The notes: generated from the sequence alone by a model not told the origin. Positions 1 through 8,200 are shown, counted from the stretch's first letter. The stretch is DNA of 9,365 bases from Nitrosomonadaceae bacterium (GCA_021300055.1 JAJTHU010000056.1:1-9365), one strand, 5' to 3'. Program-made: numbers and translations.

Positions 1-375
1 GCTACGCAAATCAAGAAGTTACCGAAGGACGTCGTAAACGCGCGTCAGCCGCGCCGCTTTTCACAGGCCGCCGAGCGCGAGGAGGCTGCGGCACTCGACC
101 GCAGCATTGATGAAATTCGCGTCATCGCCGACCGCGACCCAGATGACGTCGTTCGCCGCGTCGGACCATTCGACGAGTTCCGCAATCGAATGGAGAACGA
201 CCGCCGCATGACACCGGCCGACATCGCCAAGATTGGGCTTTGTTTCTTTGGCCTGTGTGGTGCCAACTACGGCCCCGATGGCGCGCCGGTTGAGAGCAAA
301 GCGTTCACGCGCGGCGAAGCAGCGAAAGCGCGTTCGACCCTAGAACTTGGGCGCGTGCGTGGCACGGTGCAATAG
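1..375 (+). CDS. Unrecognised protein, 3' end of a gene starting outside the window
   Basis: Frame 1 is open from the first base of the window to a TAG at 373-375, giving at least 124 codons with no start needed inside the window. The first in-frame ATG at 190 lies mid-frame, so it is probably internal. The visible part is hydrophilic and charged: a basic stretch (about residues 5-20), then an acidic, Ala/Asp/Arg-rich segment that looks helical (about 23-65), then a short hydrophobic patch with two cysteines and several glycines (IGLCFFGLCGANYG) and a basic tail. I recognise no domain, signal peptide or transmembrane helix, and assign no function. The hydrophobic CxxxxxC patch could suit a small DNA-binding or phage-type protein, but that is speculation. 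No convincing terminator follows the stop. Coding is supported by codon-like composition and by the open frame. The identity is unknown. Confidence 0.6.
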   Translation, partial: ATQIKKLPKDVVNARQPRRFSQAAEREEAAALDRSIDEIRVIADRDPDDVVRRVGPFDEFRNRMENDRRMTPADIAKIGLCFFGLCGANYGPDGAPVESKAFTRGEAAKARSTLELGRVRGTVQ

Positions 376-602
376 CGCCCGCAATCGTCGCCACAATAAC
401 GGCGCAGCGCTCGCTTCAGTGCACTGCAACATCGATCGATCGCATTTTTCGACACCGAAGTTTGCACAAAGCTGTCCGGACATTTGGCGCGCATCGGGTA
501 ACATGCCGACTTGGGGATAACAATGATTACGCCCTCGGTGCCGCAAGAAGCATCGGACCCCGACTCTAAACCTTTGAACGCACCCACCTCTCTGAGACTC
601 CC
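376..602. other. Intergenic stretch without a recognisable gene
   Basis: These 227 bases lie between the unrecognised gene and the tandem repeat array. Short plus-strand frames are interrupted and no ribosome binding site precedes a usable start. The stretch holds a perfect 10-bp palindrome (CAGTGCACTG, 417-426), an ATCGATCGAT run, and the weak match TTGGCG (484-489) without a well-placed -10 box. I cannot name a promoter here, although the transcript that includes lplT may begin in this region or further upstream. Confidence 0.4.
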
Positions 603-655
603 ATGAAGCGCGGCCGCTGCTGGCAACTAAGCACCATCATGGCCGCCTGGTTTTT

Positions 656-694
656 GACATGCTGTCCGTGCCGGATGGCTTGGGCCAGCATGCC
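656..694 (+). other. Hairpin in repeat unit 1
   Basis: GACATGCTG (656-664) faces CAGCATGCC (686-694), pairing at eight of nine positions. Inside this, CC pairs with GG and GCC with GGC around a GGAT loop, with small internal loops. It is the counterpart, exactly 137 bases upstream, of the hairpin at 793-831. It does not look like an intrinsic terminator, because no T-tract follows. Confidence 0.5.
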
Positions 695-792
695 GTCACT
701 GCGCGGCACGCACGCGAACCTTTCCGATCGCGATTTCGCATGAAGCGCGGCTGCTGCTGGCAACTAAGCACCATCATGGCCGCTTGGTTTTT

Positions 793-831
793 GGCATGCT
801 GTCCGTGCCTTATGGCTTGGGTCAGCATGCC
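793..831 (+). other. Hairpin in repeat unit 2, just upstream of lplT
   Basis: GGCATGCTG (793-801) is the exact reverse complement of CAGCATGCC (823-831). Inside it CC (803-804) pairs with GG (819-820), and GCC (807-809) pairs with GGC (814-816), around a TTAT loop (810-813). This gives a 39-nt imperfect stem that ends 45 bases before the lplT ATG. Relative to unit 1 the stem is nearly preserved while the loop changes from GGAT to TTAT. In a transcript it could act as leader structure or a processing site. As DNA it resembles a REP-type palindrome. No T-tract follows. Confidence 0.55.
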
Positions 832-876
832 AGCACTGCGCGGCGCTCGCTTCGACCCAACGCAAGGTAGCGTGCA

Positions 877-2175
877 ATGAAGCGCGGCTTCTACACCATC
901 ATGGCCGCGCAGTTCTTTAGTTCGCTCGCGGACAATGCGCTGTTTATTGCCGCGATCGCGCTCATCCAGCAACTGCAAGGCCCAGCTTGGATGACGCCGA
1001 TGGTGAAGTGGGGATTCGCCGTCTCCTACGTCGCGCTCGCGGCGTTCGTCGGCGCCTTCGCCGATGCGATGCCCAAGGGCAAGGTGATGTTCATTACGAA
1101 CACCATCAAGATCGTCGGCTGTTTCATCATCTTCTTCTTCGATGCGATCAACATGCCGGGTAACACCGAGTTTTGGGTGGTGTTCTTCGGCTACATGATC
1201 GTTGGTATCGGCGCAGCCATGTACTCGCCCGCCAAGTACGGCATCTTGACCGAATTGCTTCCCGCCGAACAACTCGTTAAGGGTAACGGTTGGATTGAAG
1301 GGCTCACTGTTGTATCCATCATCTTGGGAACCGTCCTCGGCGGAGCACTTATCAGTCCCAAGGTCTCCGCGGTATTGCTCTCGTTTGATTTCCCGCACTT
1401 AAATCTGGGCATCGACACGCCACCCGAAGCCGCCATCATCGTCATTGCTGTCGTCTATGCGATTGCTGCAGCCTTCAACTTGGCCATCCCAGACACCGGC
1501 GCGCGCTACCCGAAACAAGAGACCAATCCGGTGCGCTTGGTCGCCGATTTCTGGCACTGCGTTGAAACGCTGTGGCGCGACAAGCTAGGGCAGATTTCGC
1601 TCGCGGTCACCACCCTCTTTTGGGGAGCGGGTGCAACGCTACAGCTACTCGTTTTGGAGTGGGGTCGTCAGCAACTCGGGTTACGCCTTGACCAAGCTTC
1701 CATCTTGATGGGTGTAGCCGCTTTCGGCACCGTCATCGGCGCCGTCATTGCGGGACGCTTCATGTCGCTCAAGCGCGCGCTATGGGTGCTGCCGTTTGGT
1801 GTGGCGATGGGCTTTGCGGTGATGCTGATGCCGCTCACCTTCTCCAAACCAGCTGTCTACGCGTTACTGATTTTTGTCGGGGGCTTGGGCGGCTTCTTTG
1901 TCGTGCCAATGAATGCGCTGCTCCAACACCGCGGGCATGTGTTGCTGTCCGCTGGCCATTCGATTGCGGTACAAAACTTCAATGAGCAACTCAACATCTT
2001 GCTGATGGTAGCCAGCTACTCGGTCATGCTCTCGATGGGACTGCATATCAACACCATCATCGTTATCTTCGGTTCGATTGTCGCCGTGTTGATGTTGGCG
2101 ATCATGCATTGGAATCGCGTCAATCACCAGCGCAATCCTAACTTGGACGCGATGATCGGGATGGAAAAGCACTGA
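877..2175 (+). CDS. lplT: Lysophospholipid transporter LplT (MFS)
   Basis: This encodes a 432-residue polytopic inner-membrane protein of the major facilitator superfamily, LplT family. Known members move lysophospholipids such as lysophosphatidylethanolamine across the inner membrane for re-acylation. The N-terminus has the family pattern AQFFSSLADNALF (11-23), including the Asp-Asn pair in helix 1. GAFADAMPKGK (59-69) corresponds to the MFS loop 2-3 motif, and SPAKYGILTELLP (117-129) is a family hallmark. Hydrophobic segments run throughout, consistent with about 12 helices. The length is slightly above the E. coli protein (about 400 residues). An in-frame TAG at 868-870 makes ATG 877 the first possible start, and AAGG at 864-867 is a modest ribosome binding site nine bases away. 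The start overlaps the TGA of the preceding 46-codon frame (ATGA), and the first codons are echoed twice upstream. In enterobacteria lplT is paired with aas. No acyltransferase lies in this window, so re-acylation must be encoded elsewhere. Confidence 0.92.
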   Translation: MKRGFYTIMAAQFFSSLADNALFIAAIALIQQLQGPAWMTPMVKWGFAVSYVALAAFVGAFADAMPKGKVMFITNTIKIVGCFIIFFFDAINMPGNTEFWVVFFGYMIVGIGAAMYSPAKYGILTELLPAEQLVKGNGWIEGLTVVSIILGTVLGGALISPKVSAVLLSFDFPHLNLGIDTPPEAAIIVIAVVYAIAAAFNLAIPDTGARYPKQETNPVRLVADFWHCVETLWRDKLGQISLAVTTLFWGAGATLQLLVLEWGRQQLGLRLDQASILMGVAAFGTVIGAVIAGRFMSLKRALWVLPFGVAMGFAVMLMPLTFSKPAVYALLIFVGGLGGFFVVPMNALLQHRGHVLLSAGHSIAVQNFNEQLNILLMVASYSVMLSMGLHINTIIVIFGSIVAVLMLAIMHWNRVNHQRNPNLDAMIGMEKH

Positions 2176-2253
2176 CGAAGTACGTGTAGAGGTGCCGGGG
2201 CACTAATAGCTTCTGCGCGAAGCCTGTCGCAAAGCCTTGTACGCTGCCCTCAC

Positions 2254-2282
2254 TACACAAGGCATTTGCCTGCGTCTAAAAT
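2254..2282 (+). promoter_or_regulatory. Possible sigma-70-type promoter for the FG-GAP protein gene
   Basis: TAAAAT (2277-2282) is one base from the -10 consensus and sits 41 bases before the ATG at 2323. With a 17-base spacer the -35 would be TACACA (2254-2259), which is poor. Being the best -10-like box in the 147-bp gap it is a reasonable guess, but the -35 is weak and an activator may be needed if it is used. Confidence 0.3.
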
Positions 2283-2283
2283 C

Positions 2284-2300
2284 CTCGGATTCACTCCGAG
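2284..2300. other. Small hairpin between lplT and the FG-GAP gene
   Basis: CTCGGA (2284-2289) and TCCGAG (2295-2300) form a perfect 6-bp stem with a TTCAC loop, followed by TAATTA. It could be a weak terminator for lplT, an operator, or a 5'-end structure on the downstream transcript, since it begins just after the -10-like box. A second stem, GCCTTGT (2234-2240) with ACAAGGC (2257-2263), lies upstream with a 16-base loop. Neither has a real T-tract. Confidence 0.3.
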
Positions 2301-2322
2301 TAATTAGACGTGCAAAGCCAAC

Positions 2323-5193
2323 ATGCGCATTAGCCTTCGTGTCGCTTTATTCAGTGGCCTGCTTGGATGCATCACCGCTCTCCAAGCCATCGCTGCAAAC
2401 CCCAACCTCTCCCGCAGAGGCGGCATCGACTTGGATGGAAACGGCCGCGGCGCGCTCATCGTGCGCTCGTTGTTAGGCCAAACGCAAGCCGGGCGGCTCG
2501 GGAGCGGAAACACCTTTCAGTTTTCATCACTGCCAGACCCGGGGATCAACGCTCGCCTCGTCGGATTCGCGGACTTCGACGGTAACGGTCGAACGGACCT
2601 TGCATTCCAAAATCTGGGGCAAGTTGAGTTTGGTGAGGTAACGACCTGGCTCGATTACGACCCAGCCAAGTCGCGCCTGCTGCGCAACGTCAAAAAGGTC
2701 TGGGACGTGCAATCAGTTGGCGACCTCGACGGTGATGGGCTTGGCGACTTGGTTTGGCGCTATGTTGTGTCGGAATCTCCCGATACCGGCGTGTCCTACA
2801 TCTGGTTCGGCAACGGCGCAACCTCAACCACAGGCCCGAACGTGGCGCAGGTACGCAAGCGTGGCGGCGCACCACTTACTTGGACGCTCATTGGTGCGGC
2901 CGACATCAATGGCGATGCAGCAGCAGACATGGTCTACATCAGCCCAGATCGCGCGCTGCGCGTGCTGATGGCAACTCCCGCGCGCACCTGCGCCAACTTT
3001 GGCGCAGGTACCCTACCCGCAGGCTTCACGCCCCTCAAGTTCGCTGACTACTTGGGTAACGGCCGTGGCGAGATACTGATCTGGAATTCGGCCACCGGGG
3101 AAACACGTCTGGTCGCATTGAACGCAACTGGCCTCGTTTTGCCACCTTACACAGGCGCACCAGATGACCAGAACGCGTCGTGCACCGCGACCAGCCAGCC
3201 GGTGCCGACGACAACAATCAATCTCCCAAGTGCGCCACGTGGTGCGCAGTTTTACGCATCGAGTGACTATGACGGCGATGGACGCTACGACGTAGTATGG
3301 CTAAACCTCGATGGCACGTTGACACTCTGGCTCGCTAGCAACAACGCCTCGTCTCCGTTTGTAGTTGCCAATGCGGGTAGTGCTCCCTCTGGCTACTACG
3401 CCGCGTTCGAAAACGGCGGGGTCACAACAGCGAGCGCGTCATTCACGAATCTACCCGGTCGCAACATCAAGCGTTGGCAGATTGATGACGTCACGCCAAG
3501 ACTTGCTTTCGCAGGTGGGTGGAAATCATTCGATGCCATCTCAGGGGCAAGCGTGGGACTCGTCGGGCCTTTCTGGAATGTGGTGCGCACGGGCACCGCT
3601 CAGAGAGAAGGCATCGCGTTGGGGGGCTGGATGTTCAATGGCAGCTTCCAATCATCCAATCCTGACGTCACGCCGGTACCAGCAGCGCTCATCGAGCAGC
3701 AGGCAGACGGAACGATGCTCGAGGCAAGCACGCGCCTTCTCGGCAATGCATCAACGAATGGAGCCGGCTCCGTGCTGGTCGCTGATTTCAATGGCGATGG
3801 TAGAGACGACGTCGTCTTTCCCGCACACAACGAAAGTCCGTTCTTGTGGAAAGCCAGTACTGCTTGGATGTCGCGCCCAGACGGTAGCTTCCAAAAAATC
3901 ACACTTCCTGATGCCGTCATGAACCACGATGCAAAAGTCGTGACGCTAGACGGTCGTACCAAGATCGTCGCCAAGTCGTTCGGTGGCAGCGGCAATAACG
4001 GCAACGGCCCCGGATTTGTCGTTATCTATGACTGGAATGGCAGCAACTTTAGTCTGGATATGCGCTTGAGAGACTTTGCAGGGGGAATGTCGGTGCTGGC
4101 AGGCCCGTTTACCGGAAATTCCGACAACTGGTTCATTTTCGGCGGCGCAGTGGGTGGGATACCAGGTGTCCCATTTGCGTCGACCAACCCAATGCTGAAC
4201 TTCGCCTACAAGTTCAACGGCAGCCTCACCCTACCTCCGCTTAACCTGCCCACGCCGTATTTCAACGGCAAAGCCAAGTATTCGCAGTTCATCAGCGAAT
4301 GGGATCCCTACTCCAAATCGCATACCTCACGCCTCTGGGCAAATGACTTGAACCAGGATGGCCTGCTCGACATCATGGCGGGTCAAGAGATTTGGACCTC
4401 GGGTCCGCAAGGGCTGCAGAAGTCTGTGTTTCAACTCCTCATCAACCGCGGCAACATGTCGTTCACCGACGAGACCGACAACCTCGCTCCTGAGTACAAT
4501 CAGGACGCCTACATCAGCTACAACGTGCGATTCGCGGATGTCGATGGCAGCGGAATCGATTCACTATTCATGTCTCCGCCACCCGCATTTTCGCCTGCGC
4601 TCGACGCGTCAAAGCAGGGGCAATACGTTTTGGTTAACGACGGAACAGGGAGACTGTATGCCGCAATGCACGACGAGTTCCGCGCGATGCGAACCGCTAT
4701 CGGTGATTTTCTGAAGACGCGCTATCCGTCAACGGCATTTATCGACTCATCGATTACACCGCAGTTCATCGCTTACAGAAACGGTGCGGGACGCCTTAAC
4801 TTTCTCGCTTTGATGGCCGTCGATCTGCAAAATGCGTCGAGCCAGTTCATCCGCGGCACATGGGGTTTGGTCAGCGTGGGATTAGAAGTGAATCTAACCA
4901 CCGACTTTCGGCGTAACCTGACGGTGCCGACGCGTAACGGCAGCAAGCGCATCCGCACGTTCGCCGGCGACGATGTCATTCATCGCGCGTGGGACGACCC
5001 TGACTGTGCGATCGATGGTGGCCTCGGTGTCAACACGGTGGTCTATCCCGGGCGCCGTGCCGATTGGACGATCACAAGGGTAGGCGAAACATTTCAAGCC
5101 CGCCCGGTCGGCCGTTCTGGCGGGACAGATACACTAACTAGGATTCAGCGCGCAATCTTCGACGACGGCGTGGTCAATCTGACGGCGCTGTAG
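2323..5193 (+). CDS. Exported FG-GAP/VCBS-repeat protein with RTX-like C-terminal module
   Basis: This encodes a 956-residue exported protein. Residues 1-25 form a signal peptide: Arg2 and Arg6, a hydrophobic core, and AIA-A as a likely cleavage site. Asp-rich loops of the pattern D-x-(D/N)-G-(D/N)-G-x-x-(D)-hydrophobic, as in FG-GAP/VCBS calcium-binding blades, begin near residues 36, 84, 134, 194, 242 (degenerate), 315, 488, 675 and 739, so a beta-propeller-rich architecture is likely. Residues 881-956 (GGLGVNTVVYPG, then GGTDTLTRIQ and FDDGVVNL) match a module often found at the C-terminus of RTX-type calcium-binding proteins, here without clean nonapeptide repeats. No catalytic motif is visible. 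Adhesin, surface matrix or polysaccharide-binding roles are plausible inferences only. An in-frame TAG at 2305-2307 leaves ATG 2323 as the sensible start, although the ribosome binding site is weak. LLGC at 13-16 is a poor lipobox-like alternative. The gene follows lplT by 147 bp and may have its own promoter. Confidence 0.88.
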   Translation: MRISLRVALFSGLLGCITALQAIAANPNLSRRGGIDLDGNGRGALIVRSLLGQTQAGRLGSGNTFQFSSLPDPGINARLVGFADFDGNGRTDLAFQNLGQVEFGEVTTWLDYDPAKSRLLRNVKKVWDVQSVGDLDGDGLGDLVWRYVVSESPDTGVSYIWFGNGATSTTGPNVAQVRKRGGAPLTWTLIGAADINGDAAADMVYISPDRALRVLMATPARTCANFGAGTLPAGFTPLKFADYLGNGRGEILIWNSATGETRLVALNATGLVLPPYTGAPDDQNASCTATSQPVPTTTINLPSAPRGAQFYASSDYDGDGRYDVVWLNLDGTLTLWLASNNASSPFVVANAGSAPSGYYAAFENGGVTTASASFTNLPGRNIKRWQIDDVTPRLAFAGGWKSFDAISGASVGLVGPFWNVVRTGTAQREGIALGGWMFNGSFQSSNPDVTPVPAALIEQQADGTMLEASTRLLGNASTNGAGSVLVADFNGDGRDDVVFPAHNESPFLWKASTAWMSRPDGSFQKITLPDAVMNHDAKVVTLDGRTKIVAKSFGGSGNNGNGPGFVVIYDWNGSNFSLDMRLRDFAGGMSVLAGPFTGNSDNWFIFGGAVGGIPGVPFASTNPMLNFAYKFNGSLTLPPLNLPTPYFNGKAKYSQFISEWDPYSKSHTSRLWANDLNQDGLLDIMAGQEIWTSGPQGLQKSVFQLLINRGNMSFTDETDNLAPEYNQDAYISYNVRFADVDGSGIDSLFMSPPPAFSPALDASKQGQYVLVNDGTGRLYAAMHDEFRAMRTAIGDFLKTRYPSTAFIDSSITPQFIAYRNGAGRLNFLALMAVDLQNASSQFIRGTWGLVSVGLEVNLTTDFRRNLTVPTRNGSKRIRTFAGDDVIHRAWDDPDCAIDGGLGVNTVVYPGRRADWTITRVGETFQARPVGRSGGTDTLTRIQRAIFDDGVVNLTAL

Positions 5194-5245
5194 TCCACTG
5201 GCTCAAGCAACATCGCTCCGAGGCAACGGCGACCACGACAATCCA

Positions 5246-5268
5246 GCCGCCGCTGATTAGGCGGCGGC
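5246..5268. terminator. GC-rich hairpin at a convergent gene end
   Basis: GCCGCCGC (5246-5253) and GCGGCGGC (5261-5268) are exact reverse complements with a 7-base loop, TGATTAG. The loop contains the TAA stop of the minus-strand oxidoreductase gene (5257-5259), and the plus-strand FG-GAP gene ends 52 bases upstream. Neither side has a T-tract, so this is not a canonical intrinsic terminator. It may still slow polymerase or protect 3' ends of both transcripts. Confidence 0.4.
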
Positions 5269-8200
5269 CCTGATGCGAATCTCTTTGCTCGCTGCATCTG
5301 GGTTGCGGAACTTGACCAACAGCTCGTCCCAGCGCTTCTTGGCTTCGACAAAGTGTTCGTGCTTCACATGACCAAACCCACGAATGTGCTCGGGCACTGA
5401 CGCGAGATCAACCGCGGTCTGGTAATTCGCCTCATTGACGTTGGCGATGATGTCGTTGACGAGCGCCTCATAGTCCGCGATGAGCTGACGTTCCATCTTG
5501 CGCTCGGCCGTGTAGCCAAACACATCTAGCGCGGTGCCACGCAAGCCCTTGAACTTTGCGAGCACGCCGAACGCGGCCATCATCCACGGGCCAAACACTT
5601 TCTTGCGTGGCTCACCCGTGACCGGGTCGGTCTTCGACATGATCGGTGGGGCCAAGTGAAAGGTAAGTTTGAAGTCGCCTTCAAATTGTTCCGCCACCTT
5701 CTGCTTAAACGACGACTCAGCGTAGAGACGCGCAACTTCGTACTCGTCCTTGTATGCCATCACTTTGAATGCATAACGCGCAACGGCTGCAGAGAGCGCG
5801 CGCTTGCCCGCAAACTTCGCAGACTCCACTTCCGCGACACGCTTGACCAACGCGGCATAACGCTCTGCGTAAGCAGCATTTTGGTAGCCTGTGAGGAACT
5901 CCTTGCGGCGCGCCACCATCTCCTCAACTGACTCCGAGAGCTTGTAGTGCCCGCTCTTAGGTTCAGTTGGGAATGCCGCTTTCGTGACGGCAGCGAGATC
6001 AACCGCCGCGCGACGGCCCCACTCAAACGCTTGCTTGTTTTTCTCAACAGCAGCGCCGTTCAGTTCAATCGCGCGCATGATCGAAGCAGCCGATACCGGA
6101 ATCAAGCCGCGCTGGTAACCGAAGCCCATCACAAACGGGTTCGTGAAAATTGCGTCGCCCATCAGCGCCGTGGTCAGCCCGCTCGCATCAACGAACGCGA
6201 CTTCCGCCATCGTCTCTTGCAGCGTCGCTTCCAGATCGCCAACGGGAATGTGCAAGTCCGGTTTCTTAGTGAACTCGCCCGTGGTAGACACATCCGCGTT
6301 CACCACGCCTCGCGTCAGCGACTTTTGCATCTTCGCAATCGCTTCGTCCGATGTCGAAACGATCATGTCGCAACCGAGCAGTGCGTTAGCTTCACCCGCG
6401 GCAATACGTACAGCGTGGATGTGCTCAGGTTGCTGGGCGATGCGTACGTGTGTGTAAACCGAGCCGCCCTTCTGAGCCAAACCGGTCATATCGAGTACGG
6501 CGACGCCTTTGTTTTCCAAATGCGCGGCCATGCCGAGCAACGCGCCAATGGTGACCACGCCCGTGCCACCCACACCGGTGACGAGGATGCCCCACGGCTT
6601 ATCAAGGCTCGGCAACGTCGGCTCAGGGAGCGCCGCAAAGACTTCTTGCACCACGGGCTTCTTCTTGCGAAGTTGTCCGCCCTCAACGGTCACGAACGAC
6701 GGGCAAAAGCCCTTCACGCACGAGAAATCTTTGTTGCAAGACGATTGGTCGATGCCACGCTTGCGGCCAAACTCAGTTTCGACGGGGACGACCGATAGGC
6801 AATTCGACTTCTTGCCACAATCGCCGCAACCTTCGCACACCAAATCGTTGATCACCACACGCTTTTGCGGATCGGGGAAGGTGCCGCGCTTGCGACGACG
6901 GCGCTTCTCAGCCGCGCAGGTCTGGTCGTAAACGATGATGGTGCAGCCGGGCAATTCACGCATCTCTCGCTGCACCGCATCCAGCTCGTCGCGCTGATAC
7001 ACCGTCACGTCCGGCGCAAAGTTAGTGCCGGCTGGATACTTCTCTGGTTCGTCCGTCACCACCACAATGCGACCCACGCCCTCGGCATAAACCTGGTGGG
7101 TGATCTGCGGAACGTTGAGCGGACCATCGACAGGTTGGCCACCGGTCATCGCCACGGCATCGTTAAACAAAATCTTGTAGGTAATGTTCACCTTGGCTGC
7201 AACGGCCGCGCGAATCGCCAGCAAACCTGAGTGAAAGTACGTGCCATCACCCAAGTTAGCGAACACGTGCTTGGTCTCGGTGAACGGCGCAATGCCCGCC
7301 CATGGCACGCCCTCGCCGCCCATCTGCGTGAAGGTCATCGTTTCTTCCGGGCGAATCCACGTGGCCATGTAGTGGCAGCCGATGCCCGCAAGCGCTTTGG
7401 AGCCCTCCGGCACCTTGGTGCTGGTGTTGTGCGGGCACCCAGAGCAGAAGTACGGAATGCGCGCTACCTTCGAGCGCGGGCGCGCCAACGCAGCCTCTTT
7501 GTCCTCGATGAACTTGAGGCGGGCTTCAACGATCTTGGATGTGTAGAACTTCGCAATGCGCCGCGCGATTACGCGGGCGATCATTGCCGGCGTCAATTCA
7601 CCAGCCGCCGGCAGCAGCCACTCTGCACGCGCCATCTCCCACTCACCGTGTTCGTCGTACTTGCCGATCACGCGGGGGCGCACGTCGTCGCGCCAGTTAT
7701 AGAGCTGCTCCTTCATCTGATACTCGATGAGCTGGCGCTTCTCTTCGACCACCAAAATCTCATCAAGCCCTTGCGCAAACTCGCGCACGGCCGCTGGCTC
7801 CAGCGGCCAAGGCATACCCACCTTCATCACACGGATGCCGATCTCCGCAGCGTGGCGCGCGTCGATGCCAAGGTCTTCCAACGCTTGCATCGTATCGAGA
7901 TAGCTCTTGCCCGAGGCGATGATGCCGAGCTTGGCGTCTTTGGCGTCAACCGTGATGCGATTGAGCTTGTTGACGCGGCAATACGCGAGCGCCGCGTAAA
8001 TCTTGTCGTGCTGCAAGCGCAGCTCTTGCTCAAGCGGTACATCCGGCCAGCGGATGTGCACGCCAGAGGCAGGCAGCGCAACGTCCTCTGGCAACACGAT
8101 CTTCGGTGACTCGATATCGAGGTTGACGGAAGCCGAGGCATCTACCGTATCCGAGATGCACTTCAAGGCCACGTAGCAACCCGAGTAGCGCGACATGGCA

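Larger units (their letters stand above)
603..876 (+). repeat. Two tandem 137-bp repeats that mimic the 5' end of lplT
   Basis: Unit 1 is 603-739 and unit 2 is 740-876. The first roughly 104 bases of each match with only a handful of differences (about 90% identity by eye), and the last roughly 33 bases diverge. Each unit starts exactly at ATGAAGCGCGGC, the same 12 bases that open lplT at 877, and both share CACCATCATGGCCGC with lplT codons 6-11. Between these blocks the units carry 12 extra bases (four codons) relative to lplT. Bases before the three ATGs are unrelated, so the similarity has a sharp left edge. A 7-bp GCGCGGC occurs near the start and again about 93 bp later in each unit (608/701 and 745/838). 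Each unit encodes a 46-residue frame ending in a TGA that overlaps the next ATG (ATGA at 740 and at 877). Most substitutions between the frames change the amino acid, which argues against selection on the peptide. No Shine-Dalgarno sequence precedes 603 or 740. Confidence 0.85.

Noticed and set aside
417..426. Perfect 10-bp palindrome CAGTGCACTG
   Set aside because: A 10-bp palindrome is not rare by chance, and it is not placed next to a start codon or promoter I can identify.
471..507. Possible fourth, degenerate copy of the hairpin region (GCTGTCCG followed by CATGCCG)
   Set aside because: The two short matches have a different internal spacing (23 versus 20 bases), lie 190 rather than 137 bases upstream, and the sequence between them does not align.
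603..876. CRISPR-like array
   Set aside because: There are only two full units, with long imperfect repeats, no short spacers and no cas genes.
637..1398. Long minus-strand open frame of 253 codons over the repeat array and the start of lplT
   Set aside because: It is antisense to a well-recognised gene, its composition (His/Asp/Arg/Glu-rich) is typical of a reverse-frame shadow, and no ribosome binding site was found.
3365..3922. Plus-strand open frame of 185 codons inside the FG-GAP gene
   Set aside because: It is a +1/+2 frame shadow, rich in Ser/Arg, within a gene whose own frame carries clear repeats.
5947..6798. Plus-strand open frame of 283 codons antisense to the oxidoreductase
   Set aside because: The Arg/His-rich translation is the mirror of a strongly conserved coding frame, and it has no recognisable domain.
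7231..8109. Plus-strand open frame of 292 codons antisense to the oxidoreductase
   Set aside because: It is a reverse-strand shadow created by codon bias in the real gene; its His/Arg/Leu composition is typical of such shadows.
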